DNA from: JBPRGH01 sp051418055 | Lineage (GTDB): Bacteria; Bacteroidota; Bacteroidia; Cytophagales; Cyclobacteriaceae | Direction: 5' to 3' | NCBI GenBank assembly: GCA_051418055.1 | Contig: JBPRGH010000139.1 | Span: 62,001 to 126,000, forward strand | Length of the DNA stretch: 64,000 nt | In this document: positions 51,018 through 59,459 of the stretch, piece after piece | How the letters are laid out: each line of letters begins with the position of its first letter | Position numbering within the stretch: position 1 is the first letter of the stretch | Notes under the pieces: generated by a model | Seen by the model: the letters and a program-made list of their open reading frames with translations, nothing else | What the model was told of the DNA's origin: nothing | Database searches by the model: none | Position numbers and translations under genes: made by a program

Positions 51018-52838
51018 CTATCTTCTTTTATTTACGGCAGAAACATAGCCGAATGTAATTCCAAAATTGAAATCCAGAGGCACCTGATTTTTTGGAAGAG
51101 AGTTGAATTTATCAGTCTCCTCGTCCCCGAGCTGAAAATTCCTATAGCCTGTACCTATACTGATGAAGCCATCTGCTGTAAATCCTTTACCATGGAAATC
51201 ACTCATTAACCTATAGCCAAGAAGTAATGAATAAATGATCTTATATTCCGAAGCTGTGGCTGTAATAATATCATTGGAGGCGGTTTCTAATAAATTCACA
51301 TAGTGTGAATAATTAGAGAAACCTATTGAGTGGCCAAAATACCACATTCCAAAATTTTGATCCGAATTATAAAATTTCTGGCGAAGCGAAAATCTATAAC
51401 CCCTGGTATAAACATCATTAATATGAACATCATCATTGGAAACGAAAAAAGGATCTCGTATACCTTCAATTATAAACTCGTAGCCTAATCGCTCCTGCAT
51501 ATAAAATTCTATCCCTACCGGAAAGGAACCTATTAATGAAGTAAATGGGTTTATAGAAAAAATCAGCCCGCGGAATTCATTCACCCCAGGTTTCAAATAA
51601 TTAAACTTACTTTTTTTAAAGCCATAATCAGCTACACCATATTCTCTTTTGGGCCTTACTTTATTTTCAGCCTGCTGTTGAATGGCATTAAAATTCAGTG
51701 AATCATTTTCATAAAATATGTTGTAATATCCTTTCAGTGATCCCGTATTGTCGTACAGTTCCCAGGTTCCCATCCTGATATCATTTTCAATAAGGCCCTT
51801 TGATTGCAGTGTACCATCGGAATAATAGCCCTGATAAAGTCCTTTACCATTATCAAATTCTACCTCTCCCTCCAGCTTCCCATCCTGAAAATAATATTTC
51901 CAAAGACCATGCTTAACATTATCAACTAAAGTTCCAGTAGCTTTTACCTGCCCATTTTCATAATATTCAATAAATAAACCTTCTTTGCCATTATAAGTTG
52001 TAGTGCTTTTAATATTTCCATGTGGGTAAAACCCTTTCCATACACCGGCTTTATTACCTTCCTCAAAAGAACCTATAGAAGTTATCTCTCCCGTCTCACT
52101 AAAATACTTCCATTCATCTGAAGGCTGATCATCATTAAAATTACCTCTTGATGATGCCTGGCCGTTTGGAAAATAATAAATCCATTCTCCGGTTTTTTTA
52201 TTGTTATTGTATGGCCCTTCCGCCTGTAGTTTCCCGTCCTTATAATAATATTTCCAATATCCTGCATGGTTTGTCCCGGATTTAGGTCCTTCTGCTTTCT
52301 TTTCACCAGTATGATAATATTCTATATAATTTCCTTTATTATCTTCATAAGTTATCTCCCCCTTTAACTTACCATCTTCAAAATAAAATTTCCAGAAGCC
52401 CGACCTTTTATTATCAACAAAATTCCCCTCACTTTTCAATTCACCACTTTCATAATACATCTTCCAGGGACCTTCTCTTTTCCTGTTGATAATTGTTCCC
52501 TCCATCTGTTTATTCCCATTTTCATAGAAATAATCCCATTTGCCATAGTTAGAATTATCCTTTAAAGCACCGCGCATTTTTAACTTGCCGGTTTCATAAT
52601 AAAACTCCCAGACACCTGCCGTTTCATTATTTTTAAATTCACCTTTTGATTCAATATTGCCATTCAGATAGTATGACATATATGGGCCTTCCAGAATGTT
52701 GCTGAATGTATCTCTGACATGATAGATCTCCTTTAATTTCTGCCTGGATCCATCATGATAGGTATAGCGTTCAATCCACTGCGCGTTTAGGGAAGAGTTT
52801 ATGAAAAATGATATGATCAAAAAAAATATTAGGCGCAT
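51018..52838 (-). CDS. MORN_2-like repeat protein with C-terminal barrel-like domain
   Basis: 606 aa with signal peptide (MRLIFFLIISFFINSSLNAQ). About 15 repeats of the xGxWKYYYExGxLxxEGxF type (residues ~30-380; e.g. GKWDYFYENGNKQMEG, GFWKFYFEDGKLKGE) form the MORN_2/YwqK-type array. The last ~200 residues look like an outer-membrane beta-barrel or OM-associated beta domain (SLRQKFYNSDQNFGMWYFG, IYSLLLGYRLMSDFH, FNFGITFGYVSA). Thus likely an outer-membrane protein with a periplasmic or surface repeat stack. Confidence 0.8.
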   Translation of the reverse strand: MRLIFFLIISFFINSSLNAQWIERYTYHDGSRQKLKEIYHVRDTFSNILEGPYMSYYLNGNIESKGEFKNNETAGVWEFYYETGKLKMRGALKDNSNYGKWDYFYENGNKQMEGTIINRKREGPWKMYYESGELKSEGNFVDNKRSGFWKFYFEDGKLKGEITYEDNKGNYIEYYHTGEKKAEGPKSGTNHAGYWKYYYKDGKLQAEGPYNNNKKTGEWIYYFPNGQASSRGNFNDDQPSDEWKYFSETGEITSIGSFEEGNKAGVWKGFYPHGNIKSTTTYNGKEGLFIEYYENGQVKATGTLVDNVKHGLWKYYFQDGKLEGEVEFDNGKGLYQGYYSDGTLQSKGLIENDIRMGTWELYDNTGSLKGYYNIFYENDSLNFNAIQQQAENKVRPKREYGVADYGFKKSKFNYLKPGVNEFRGLIFSINPFTSLIGSFPVGIEFYMQERLGYEFIIEGIRDPFFVSNDDVHINDVYTRGYRFSLRQKFYNSDQNFGMWYFGHSIGFSNYSHYVNLLETASNDIITATASEYKIIYSLLLGYRLMSDFHGKGFTADGFISIGTGYRNFQLGDEETDKFNSLPKNQVPLDFNFGITFGYVSAVNKRR

Positions 52839-52913
52839 AGTGGTTTTATAAAATAAAAAATATCAGCGACATTCATTAAAACCTCAAAGCAGTTTTAGCT
52901 AATCCAAATAAAT

Positions 52914-52942
52914 AGCATATTTTTCTATTCCTAAAATATGCT
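52914..52942. repeat. AT-rich inverted repeat between the MORN gene and TDO
   Basis: AGCATATTTT faces AAAATATGCT across a 9-base loop, a perfect 10-bp stem. It may end TDO transcripts (minus strand) or be an operator of the repeat protein gene. Confidence 0.5.
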
Positions 52943-53002
52943 TATCTATTTTATCCAATTATATACTAAAAATTTATTAGGATATTATAAAATTAAATAT
53001 AA

Positions 53003-53992
53003 CTAATTTTTTCCTTTTTTAATTTCATCAGGATCACCAAATATTTCCTTTTTTACCCATGCCTTCCCCCATTCTTCATGTTCATTTTCTGACCATAGCG
53101 CCGGAAAGAAGATAATTTTTTGAAATCGTGGCGGCAAATATTTCTGCCAGTTTGTTCCACCGGTAGCTTTTAAATCATCGGGGCTTTTGTGAAGATGCCG
53201 AACTGCTGCCTTATAATGTGCCAAAGGCCAGTACAGATTTGCCAGCACATCAAATTGTCGCATGGCAGTGATCATCTCTTCATCATTCAGCCCTGCAAAT
53301 TTTTGTTTATATATATGCCAAATATTCTTTTCCTCATAAGCTTTTATTGCATCAAGAAATAGATCCATATACTTCTCTTCAAATTGCTTTAGTGTTAAGG
53401 TAGTTTTTCCTGAAGCCAATTCTGTTGCGCCTTTTCTCCAATAAAAATGCTGGAACATCTCCTCAAGAGTTCCGGAAGGATCTATATTTAAACGCTCCTC
53501 ATGCCCTACCAGGTTTTTGAGCTCTGTACTGTAGATCTCTATTAAGCGATATTGCGCTGACTGAAAACCACTGGCTGGTAAAAGAGCCATACGAAATTTG
53601 AGAAATTCATCACGATCGAGACCATCAACCATTACATCAAATGAATTTTCCAGGTTTTGAAAATATCTGACAATCCGCCTGATCCTTTTCGTGAACTCTT
53701 CCGCCGTTATAGCTTTATTGTTGCATATCTGCTCCTGCTCATGAATAATAAGCTTGAAAAACAACTCTGTAAATTGATGGTAGATGATAAAAATCATTTC
53801 ATCCTTTTGTTGAGTCTTTGGATTTTGAAGGCTTAGCAAAGTATCTAAATGGATGTAATCCCAGTAGGTAAGATAATCAGCATATAAAAGCCCGTCGAGA
53901 TAGCTGGACAGGTCCTGCCCCATTGCCTCATATTTTGCCTCTAACTTTTTTACCTGCTCAATAATCTTTGGGTCTATACTGTTGCTTTCCAT
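53003..53992 (-). CDS. kynA: Tryptophan 2,3-dioxygenase
   Basis: 329 aa heme dioxygenase opening the kynurenine pathway (tryptophan to N-formylkynurenine). Distal His72 in MIFIIYHQFTELFFKLIIHEQ; other family segments YADYLTYWDYIHLDTLLSLQ, RMALLPASGFQSAQYRLIE and TGGTNWQKYLPPRFQKI. A complete-length TDO. Divergent from glutaryl-CoA dehydrogenase with a 73-bp gap. Confidence 0.96.
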   Translation of the reverse strand: MESNSIDPKIIEQVKKLEAKYEAMGQDLSSYLDGLLYADYLTYWDYIHLDTLLSLQNPKTQQKDEMIFIIYHQFTELFFKLIIHEQEQICNNKAITAEEFTKRIRRIVRYFQNLENSFDVMVDGLDRDEFLKFRMALLPASGFQSAQYRLIEIYSTELKNLVGHEERLNIDPSGTLEEMFQHFYWRKGATELASGKTTLTLKQFEEKYMDLFLDAIKAYEEKNIWHIYKQKFAGLNDEEMITAMRQFDVLANLYWPLAHYKAAVRHLHKSPDDLKATGGTNWQKYLPPRFQKIIFFPALWSENEHEEWGKAWVKKEIFGDPDEIKKGKN

Positions 53993-54006
53993 CTATTTTC
54001 TTCAAA

Positions 54007-54029
54007 TTTGTTATTGTTACGTAAATTTG
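54007..54029. promoter_or_regulatory. Divergent regulatory region with AAATTTG inverted repeat
   Basis: CAAATTT and AAATTTG flank GTTATTGTTACGT in the 73-bp gap between TDO (minus) and the acyl-CoA dehydrogenase (plus). TAAATTTG at 54022-54029 is a perfect TAnnTTTG -7 box for the plus gene. The symmetry could be an operator, or two overlapping promoters. Confidence 0.45.
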
Positions 54030-54065
54030 AAGCTTATCTGTGAATAACCCAAATCCAAAGGAATT

Positions 54066-55280
54066 ATGCAAAAACCTGTAAATCAATCCGGCCCATCTAA
54101 AAAGGATCTTTTTGAGTCTCCGGATTTTTATAATATTGATGATCTGTTAACCGAGGAGCACAAGCTAATCCGCAGCTCTTTACGCGATTTTGTTAAGAAG
54201 GAGATTTCTCCAAATATTGAAGAATGGTGCCAGAATGCTCATTTTCCTTATGAAATAGTAAAAAAGTTTGGTGATATTGGGGCTTTTGGACCAACAATTC
54301 CTCAGGAGTATGGTGGTGGCGGATTAGATTATATTTCCTATGGCCTCATTATGCAGGAGATTGAGCGCGGCGATAGCGGTATGAGGTCAACTGCTTCCGT
54401 GCAGGGTTCCCTGGTGATGTACCCGATTTATAAATTCGGCTCTGAGGAGCAGCGCAAGAAATACCTGCCAAAGCTTGCTTCAGGAGAATGGCTTGGCTGC
54501 TTTGGGTTGACTGAGCCTGATCATGGTAGTAATCCGGGAGGCATGACAACCAATTTTAAGGATATGGGTGATCATTATCTTTTGAATGGTTCTAAAATGT
54601 GGATCTCCAATTCACCGAAAGCAGATATCGCTGTGGTATGGGCAAAGGATGAAAATGGCCGTATCCACGGATTAATAGTGGAAAGAGGTATGGAAGGTTT
54701 CTCTACACCTGAAACCCACGGCAAATGGTCATTGCGGGCAAGCACCACCGGTGAGCTGGTATTTGATAATGTTAAAGTACCTAAGGAAAACCTGCTGCCC
54801 AACAAGAGCGGTTTAGGTGCGCCAATGCAATGTCTTGATTCAGCACGATATGGTATCGCATGGGGATCTATAGGTGCTGCCATGGATTGTTATGATTCGG
54901 CAAGACGATATTCCCTTCAGCGGATCCAGTTCGACAGGCCTATTGGCGCTTTTCAGCTCACACAAAAGAAACTCTCAGAGATGCTTACAGAGATCACTAA
55001 AGCACAGCTTGTAAACTGGCGTCTGGGAAAACTAATGGACGAAGGAAAAGCTACAACTGCCCAGATCTCGCTGGCCAAAAGAAATAATGTGGACGTAGCG
55101 CTGAAAATAGCACGTGAGGCTCGTCAAATACATGGGGGCATGGGTATAACAGGAGAATATCCTATGATGCGCCACATGATGAACCTGGAATCAGTAATTA
55201 CCTATGAAGGCACACATGACATCCACCTGCTTATTCTTGGAAAAGAGATAACCGGAATTCAGGCTTTTGCTCCTAACTAA
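54066..55280 (+). CDS. gcdH: Glutaryl-CoA dehydrogenase
   Basis: 404 aa FAD acyl-CoA dehydrogenase that oxidises and decarboxylates glutaryl-CoA to crotonyl-CoA. SGMRSTASVQGSLVMYPIY, CFGLTEPDHGSNPGGM and catalytic Glu381 in YEGTHDIHLLILGKEITGI are the family features that separate it from other acyl-CoA dehydrogenases. It closes the tryptophan-to-acetyl-CoA route that TDO and ACMSD begin. Divergent from TDO. Confidence 0.92.
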   Translation: MQKPVNQSGPSKKDLFESPDFYNIDDLLTEEHKLIRSSLRDFVKKEISPNIEEWCQNAHFPYEIVKKFGDIGAFGPTIPQEYGGGGLDYISYGLIMQEIERGDSGMRSTASVQGSLVMYPIYKFGSEEQRKKYLPKLASGEWLGCFGLTEPDHGSNPGGMTTNFKDMGDHYLLNGSKMWISNSPKADIAVVWAKDENGRIHGLIVERGMEGFSTPETHGKWSLRASTTGELVFDNVKVPKENLLPNKSGLGAPMQCLDSARYGIAWGSIGAAMDCYDSARRYSLQRIQFDRPIGAFQLTQKKLSEMLTEITKAQLVNWRLGKLMDEGKATTAQISLAKRNNVDVALKIAREARQIHGGMGITGEYPMMRHMMNLESVITYEGTHDIHLLILGKEITGIQAFAPN

Positions 55281-55304
55281 TAATTGAAATAAGCAACTTT
55301 TACC

Positions 55305-55346
55305 AAAAAAGCCTGTCGTGGATTCAGCGGCAGGCTTTTATTTTTC
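55305..55346 (+). terminator. Intrinsic terminator after gcdH
   Basis: AAAAAAGCCTGTCG faces CGGCAGGCTTTTATTTTT, with a T-rich tail, 25 bp beyond the gcdH stop. Confidence 0.85.
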
Positions 55347-55479
55347 AATCACCCGCTAATCCAAATTCTCCATAACTGCCTCCCGCTTTGTTTGTTAATA
55401 CCTCGTGACATTGGATGTTAATGCTACTTTCTTTAGAGGCAAACAACCATCATCTCACAAAAACAACAATTAAAAAATT

Positions 55480-57615
55480 ATGGGAAGAGTCGTATATCCG
55501 GGTAAACCTTATCCATTAGGTGCTACATGGGATGGTAAAGGAGTAAATTTTGCTCTTTTTGCAGAAAATGCCACAGGTGTGGAGCTTTGTCTTTATAAAA
55601 ATGATGACGATCTGGAGGGGGAAACTATTAAGGTAACAGAACGATCACATCAGATCTGGCATGTATATATACCAAATCTCAACCCCGGCCACCTCTATGG
55701 ATTTCGCGTACACGGGCCCTATGAGCCTGAAAATGGTCATCGCTTTAATCCTAACAAACTAGTGCTTGATCCTTATGCCAAATCTATTGCCGGCACATAT
55801 AAATGGCATGATGCCCTTTTCGGATATGACCTTCATCACCCAAAAAGAGATCTTAGCTTTAATGAAACAGACAGCGCTCCTTATGTTCCCAAAGGAGTCG
55901 TTACTGATCCTGAATTTGATTGGGAAGATGATCAGCCTTTAAGGTATTCCTATAGTGAAACAATCATTTATGAAGCTCATGTAAAAGGTTTAACAAAAAT
56001 GCACCCTGATATTCCGGAAGAGATACGTGGTACTTATGCCGCTGTTAGTCATCCGGTTATGATCGATTATTATAAAAAATTAGGAATAACAGCAATTGAG
56101 CTGATGCCGGTACATCAGTTTATAAATGACCGGCACCTATACGACAAAGGATTGTCAAACTACTGGGGATATAATACTATAGGTTTTTTTGCTCCTGATG
56201 TACGTTATTCCAGCAGCGGTGTACATGGAGAGCAGGTGAAGGAATTTAAAACTATGGTGAAGGAGCTGCATAAGGCAGGCATTGAGGTGATCCTGGACGT
56301 AGTTTACAATCATACATGTGAGGGTAATCATTTTGGCCCAACTCTTTTTCTTCGTGGCATCGATAATGCTGCTTATTACCGGCTAACGGAAAACAGGCGC
56401 TATTATATGGATTATACCGGTACCGGAAATACATTAAATGCACAGTACCCGAATGTACTGGCCCTGATCTTTGATAGCCTCAGGTACTGGATCCAGGAGA
56501 TGCATGTTGATGGGTTCCGTTTTGATCTTGCTTCTACTCTTGCCCGTGAGCTTCATGATGTTGACCGGCTAAGCTCGTTCTTCAATATTATTTATCAGGA
56601 TCCGGTGATCTCAAAGGTAAAGCTTATCGCAGAACCCTGGGATGTTGGTGAAGGTGGATATCAGGTGGGTAACTTCCCTCCCGGATGGGTAGAATGGAAT
56701 GGTAAATATCGCGATTCTATCCGGGATTTCTGGCGTGGGGCGAATAGTATGCTTGCTGAATTTGCCAACAGGTATACAGGAAGCTCCGATCTTTACCAGA
56801 ATGATTTCCGCAATCCTACTGCCAGTATCAATTTTGTCACGGCACATGATGGATTTACTTTAAATGATCTTGTCTCCTATAATGAAAAACATAATATTGA
56901 GAATGGAGAGGATAATAAAGATGGTGAAAGTCATAATCGCTCCTGGAATTGTGGAGTGGAAGGGCCGACATCTGATCCTGCTATTTTAGAACTCAGGGAA
57001 AAGCAAAAGTTTAATTTCCTCTGCACATTATTTCTTTCCCAGGGTGTTCCGATGCTACTAATGGGCGATGAAGTGAGCAGGTCACAGGAAGGAAATAACA
57101 ATGCCTATTGCCAGGACAATCCGATCTCATGGTTAGACTGGAAAAAAGCTGATCATGAGCTACTGGAATTTACCCGCAAAATAATTGCCATTCGCAGGAA
57201 ACACCCTGTTTTCCACCGTCCTCTCTGGTTTCATGGTGAAGTTGTGGAAGGTACAGGGGTAAAAGATATCGAATGGTTTTTACCTGAAGGAAAGGTGATG
57301 ACCGAGGACCACTGGAATAAAGATTATGCCAAATCACTGGCAGTTTTTCTAAACGGGCGAGGCATACATGCCAAATCAGCAACAGGAGAAATTTTAATTG
57401 ATGATAGCTTTTACGTAATCTTTAACAGCTCTAAATATATTTTAAAGTACAAACTACCCCCAAAACAGTATGGTAATGAGTGGAGAAAGATCATAGATAC
57501 GGATAAGCATTTTATAGATGAAGGCAGCACTGAAACCTATAAGCCGGATGAAACTGTCACTATAGCGCCACGCTCCACTGTTTTATTAAAAAAACCTCTC
57601 TACACTGATAACTGA
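55480..57615 (+). CDS. treX: Glycogen debranching enzyme TreX/GlgX (isoamylase type)
   Basis: 711 aa GH13 alpha-1,6-glucosidase releasing linear maltodextrins from glycogen. N-terminal CBM48 (about 5-140; PYPLGATWDGKGVNFALFAE), then the (beta/alpha)8 barrel with Asp349 nucleophile (FRFDLAST), Glu385 acid (IAEPWDVGEGGYQ) and Asp457 (TAHDGFTLND). Two bases before treZ. Supplies substrate for the trehalose genes that follow. Confidence 0.95.
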   Translation: MGRVVYPGKPYPLGATWDGKGVNFALFAENATGVELCLYKNDDDLEGETIKVTERSHQIWHVYIPNLNPGHLYGFRVHGPYEPENGHRFNPNKLVLDPYAKSIAGTYKWHDALFGYDLHHPKRDLSFNETDSAPYVPKGVVTDPEFDWEDDQPLRYSYSETIIYEAHVKGLTKMHPDIPEEIRGTYAAVSHPVMIDYYKKLGITAIELMPVHQFINDRHLYDKGLSNYWGYNTIGFFAPDVRYSSSGVHGEQVKEFKTMVKELHKAGIEVILDVVYNHTCEGNHFGPTLFLRGIDNAAYYRLTENRRYYMDYTGTGNTLNAQYPNVLALIFDSLRYWIQEMHVDGFRFDLASTLARELHDVDRLSSFFNIIYQDPVISKVKLIAEPWDVGEGGYQVGNFPPGWVEWNGKYRDSIRDFWRGANSMLAEFANRYTGSSDLYQNDFRNPTASINFVTAHDGFTLNDLVSYNEKHNIENGEDNKDGESHNRSWNCGVEGPTSDPAILELREKQKFNFLCTLFLSQGVPMLLMGDEVSRSQEGNNNAYCQDNPISWLDWKKADHELLEFTRKIIAIRRKHPVFHRPLWFHGEVVEGTGVKDIEWFLPEGKVMTEDHWNKDYAKSLAVFLNGRGIHAKSATGEILIDDSFYVIFNSSKYILKYKLPPKQYGNEWRKIIDTDKHFIDEGSTETYKPDETVTIAPRSTVLLKKPLYTDN

Positions 57616-57617
57616 AA

Positions 57618-59459
57618 ATGAATAAAACTGATCAACGTACTATCGGAATAAATTTTAAAGATAAACAAGCGGATATTTCTGTCTGGGCCCCTCTAATTGA
57701 TGATCTTTCATTGAAAAAAGAGAATGGTTCAACAGTTGGGCTTTCCAAAAATGATTTTGGCTACTGGAAGGCAAGTACGGATCAGCTACAGCCGGGTGAC
57801 AAGTATAAATTTTTAATCAATGGTGAAAAAGAATTGCCTGATCCTGCCTCCTTATTTCAGCCTGAAGGAGTCCATGGATTTTCTGAAGCTGTCGATCTTG
57901 GTGCTCATAAATGGAAGGATGATAAATATGAAGTCATCCCACTTGATGAGTATATTATCTATGAACTGCATACTGGTACTTTTACTCCTGAGGGTACTTT
58001 TTCCGGAATAGAAAAAAAGCTTGAATACCTAAAGGAAGTAGGTATCAATGTGATTGAGATCATGCCTGTTGCCCAATTTCCGGGAAACCGCAACTGGGGT
58101 TATGATGGCGTCCATCCCTTTGCAGTTCAGAATTCTTACGGGGGCTACAAAGGCCTTCAAAAGCTGGTTGATACCTGTCATCAGCATGGAATAGCGGTTA
58201 TATTGGATGTGGTATATAATCACCTTGGACCGGAAGGCAACTACCTGAATGAATATGGCCCTTATTTTACTGATAAATACAATACTCCATGGGGTAAAGC
58301 AATAAACTTTGATGATGCATGGTGCGACGGTGTAAGAAATTATGTTATTGAAAATGTATTAATGTGGTTTCGTGATTTTCATATTGATGCCCTGCGGCTT
58401 GATGCCGTTCATGCGATAAAGGATTTTAGCCCTACTCATATTCTAAAAGAAATAAAGCTTAATGTAGATGAGCTAATGGAGAGAACAGGCCGTTCCCATT
58501 ATCTCATTGTAGAAAATGACCTTAACGACACCCGTTTTATAAATCCTGTCAAAAAAGGTGGATTTGGTATGGATGCCCAGTGGATTGATGAATTCCACCA
58601 TGCCCTGAGAGTAACAGCGGGACAGGAAAGATCGGGATATTATGCTGATTTTGAAGGTATAAACCATCTGGCAAAATCATATGAAGATGCTTATGTCTAT
58701 GACAAAATCTATTCACCGCACCGGCACAGGATCTTTGGAACAAAATCAGAGGAAAATCCGGGAGAGCAGTTCATTGTCTTTTCTCAGAATCATGACCAGG
58801 TAGGAAATCGCATGCTTGGAGAAAGGACAAGCCATTTAGTGTCATTTGAAATGCAAAAGTTGATGACGGGGGCTGTAATTGTCAGCCCTTTCCTTCCTAT
58901 GCTTTTTATGGGAGAAGAATGGGGCTCAAGAGATCCTTTTCAATACTTTGTAAGCCATACAGATCCTGACCTGGTAGAGGCAGTGCGAAAAGGGCGAAAG
59001 GCAGAGTTTGCAGATTTCCATGCGGAAGGTGAAGCTCCAGACCCTCAGTCTGAGGAAACTTTTAAGCGTTCATCATTAAACTGGGAGGATATTGATCAAC
59101 AACCTCATCAGACGATGCGGCAGTATTATATTAAGTTATTGAATGTCAGGAGGCTTTATAACTCGCTAAAGATCCCTAACAGAAAAAAAATAAAAGTATC
59201 GTGTGATGAGCAGAAAAAGATTATAACGCTGCACCGCTGGCATGAAAAAGAGCATGCACTGGTATTTATGAATTTTTCACAGGAGAAGCGTATTATAAGA
59301 ACACCTGAGCAGAAGACAACTCAATGGACAAAAATCCTTGATTCCGCAGATCCGGTTTGGAATGGTTCGCAATCAGCACCCATACATGCTGATGGAGCTT
59401 CTGATTTAACACTACAACCAGAATCAATTTTAATCTACAGCAATACTAATGAAGTTTAA
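57618..59459 (+). CDS. treZ: Malto-oligosyltrehalose trehalohydrolase
   Basis: 613 aa GH13 enzyme releasing trehalose from maltooligosyltrehalose. N-terminal CBM48-type domain (about 1-100), catalytic barrel with GNRNWGYDGVHPFAVQNSYGG, nucleophile Asp262 (LRLDAVHAI), acid Glu299 (LIVENDLND) and Asp393 (QNHDQVGNR). The C-terminus is overlapped by the next gene (11 bp). Family members cleave the alpha-1,4 link next to the trehalose end. Confidence 0.95.
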   Translation: MNKTDQRTIGINFKDKQADISVWAPLIDDLSLKKENGSTVGLSKNDFGYWKASTDQLQPGDKYKFLINGEKELPDPASLFQPEGVHGFSEAVDLGAHKWKDDKYEVIPLDEYIIYELHTGTFTPEGTFSGIEKKLEYLKEVGINVIEIMPVAQFPGNRNWGYDGVHPFAVQNSYGGYKGLQKLVDTCHQHGIAVILDVVYNHLGPEGNYLNEYGPYFTDKYNTPWGKAINFDDAWCDGVRNYVIENVLMWFRDFHIDALRLDAVHAIKDFSPTHILKEIKLNVDELMERTGRSHYLIVENDLNDTRFINPVKKGGFGMDAQWIDEFHHALRVTAGQERSGYYADFEGINHLAKSYEDAYVYDKIYSPHRHRIFGTKSEENPGEQFIVFSQNHDQVGNRMLGERTSHLVSFEMQKLMTGAVIVSPFLPMLFMGEEWGSRDPFQYFVSHTDPDLVEAVRKGRKAEFADFHAEGEAPDPQSEETFKRSSLNWEDIDQQPHQTMRQYYIKLLNVRRLYNSLKIPNRKKIKVSCDEQKKIITLHRWHEKEHALVFMNFSQEKRIIRTPEQKTTQWTKILDSADPVWNGSQSAPIHADGASDLTLQPESILIYSNTNEV

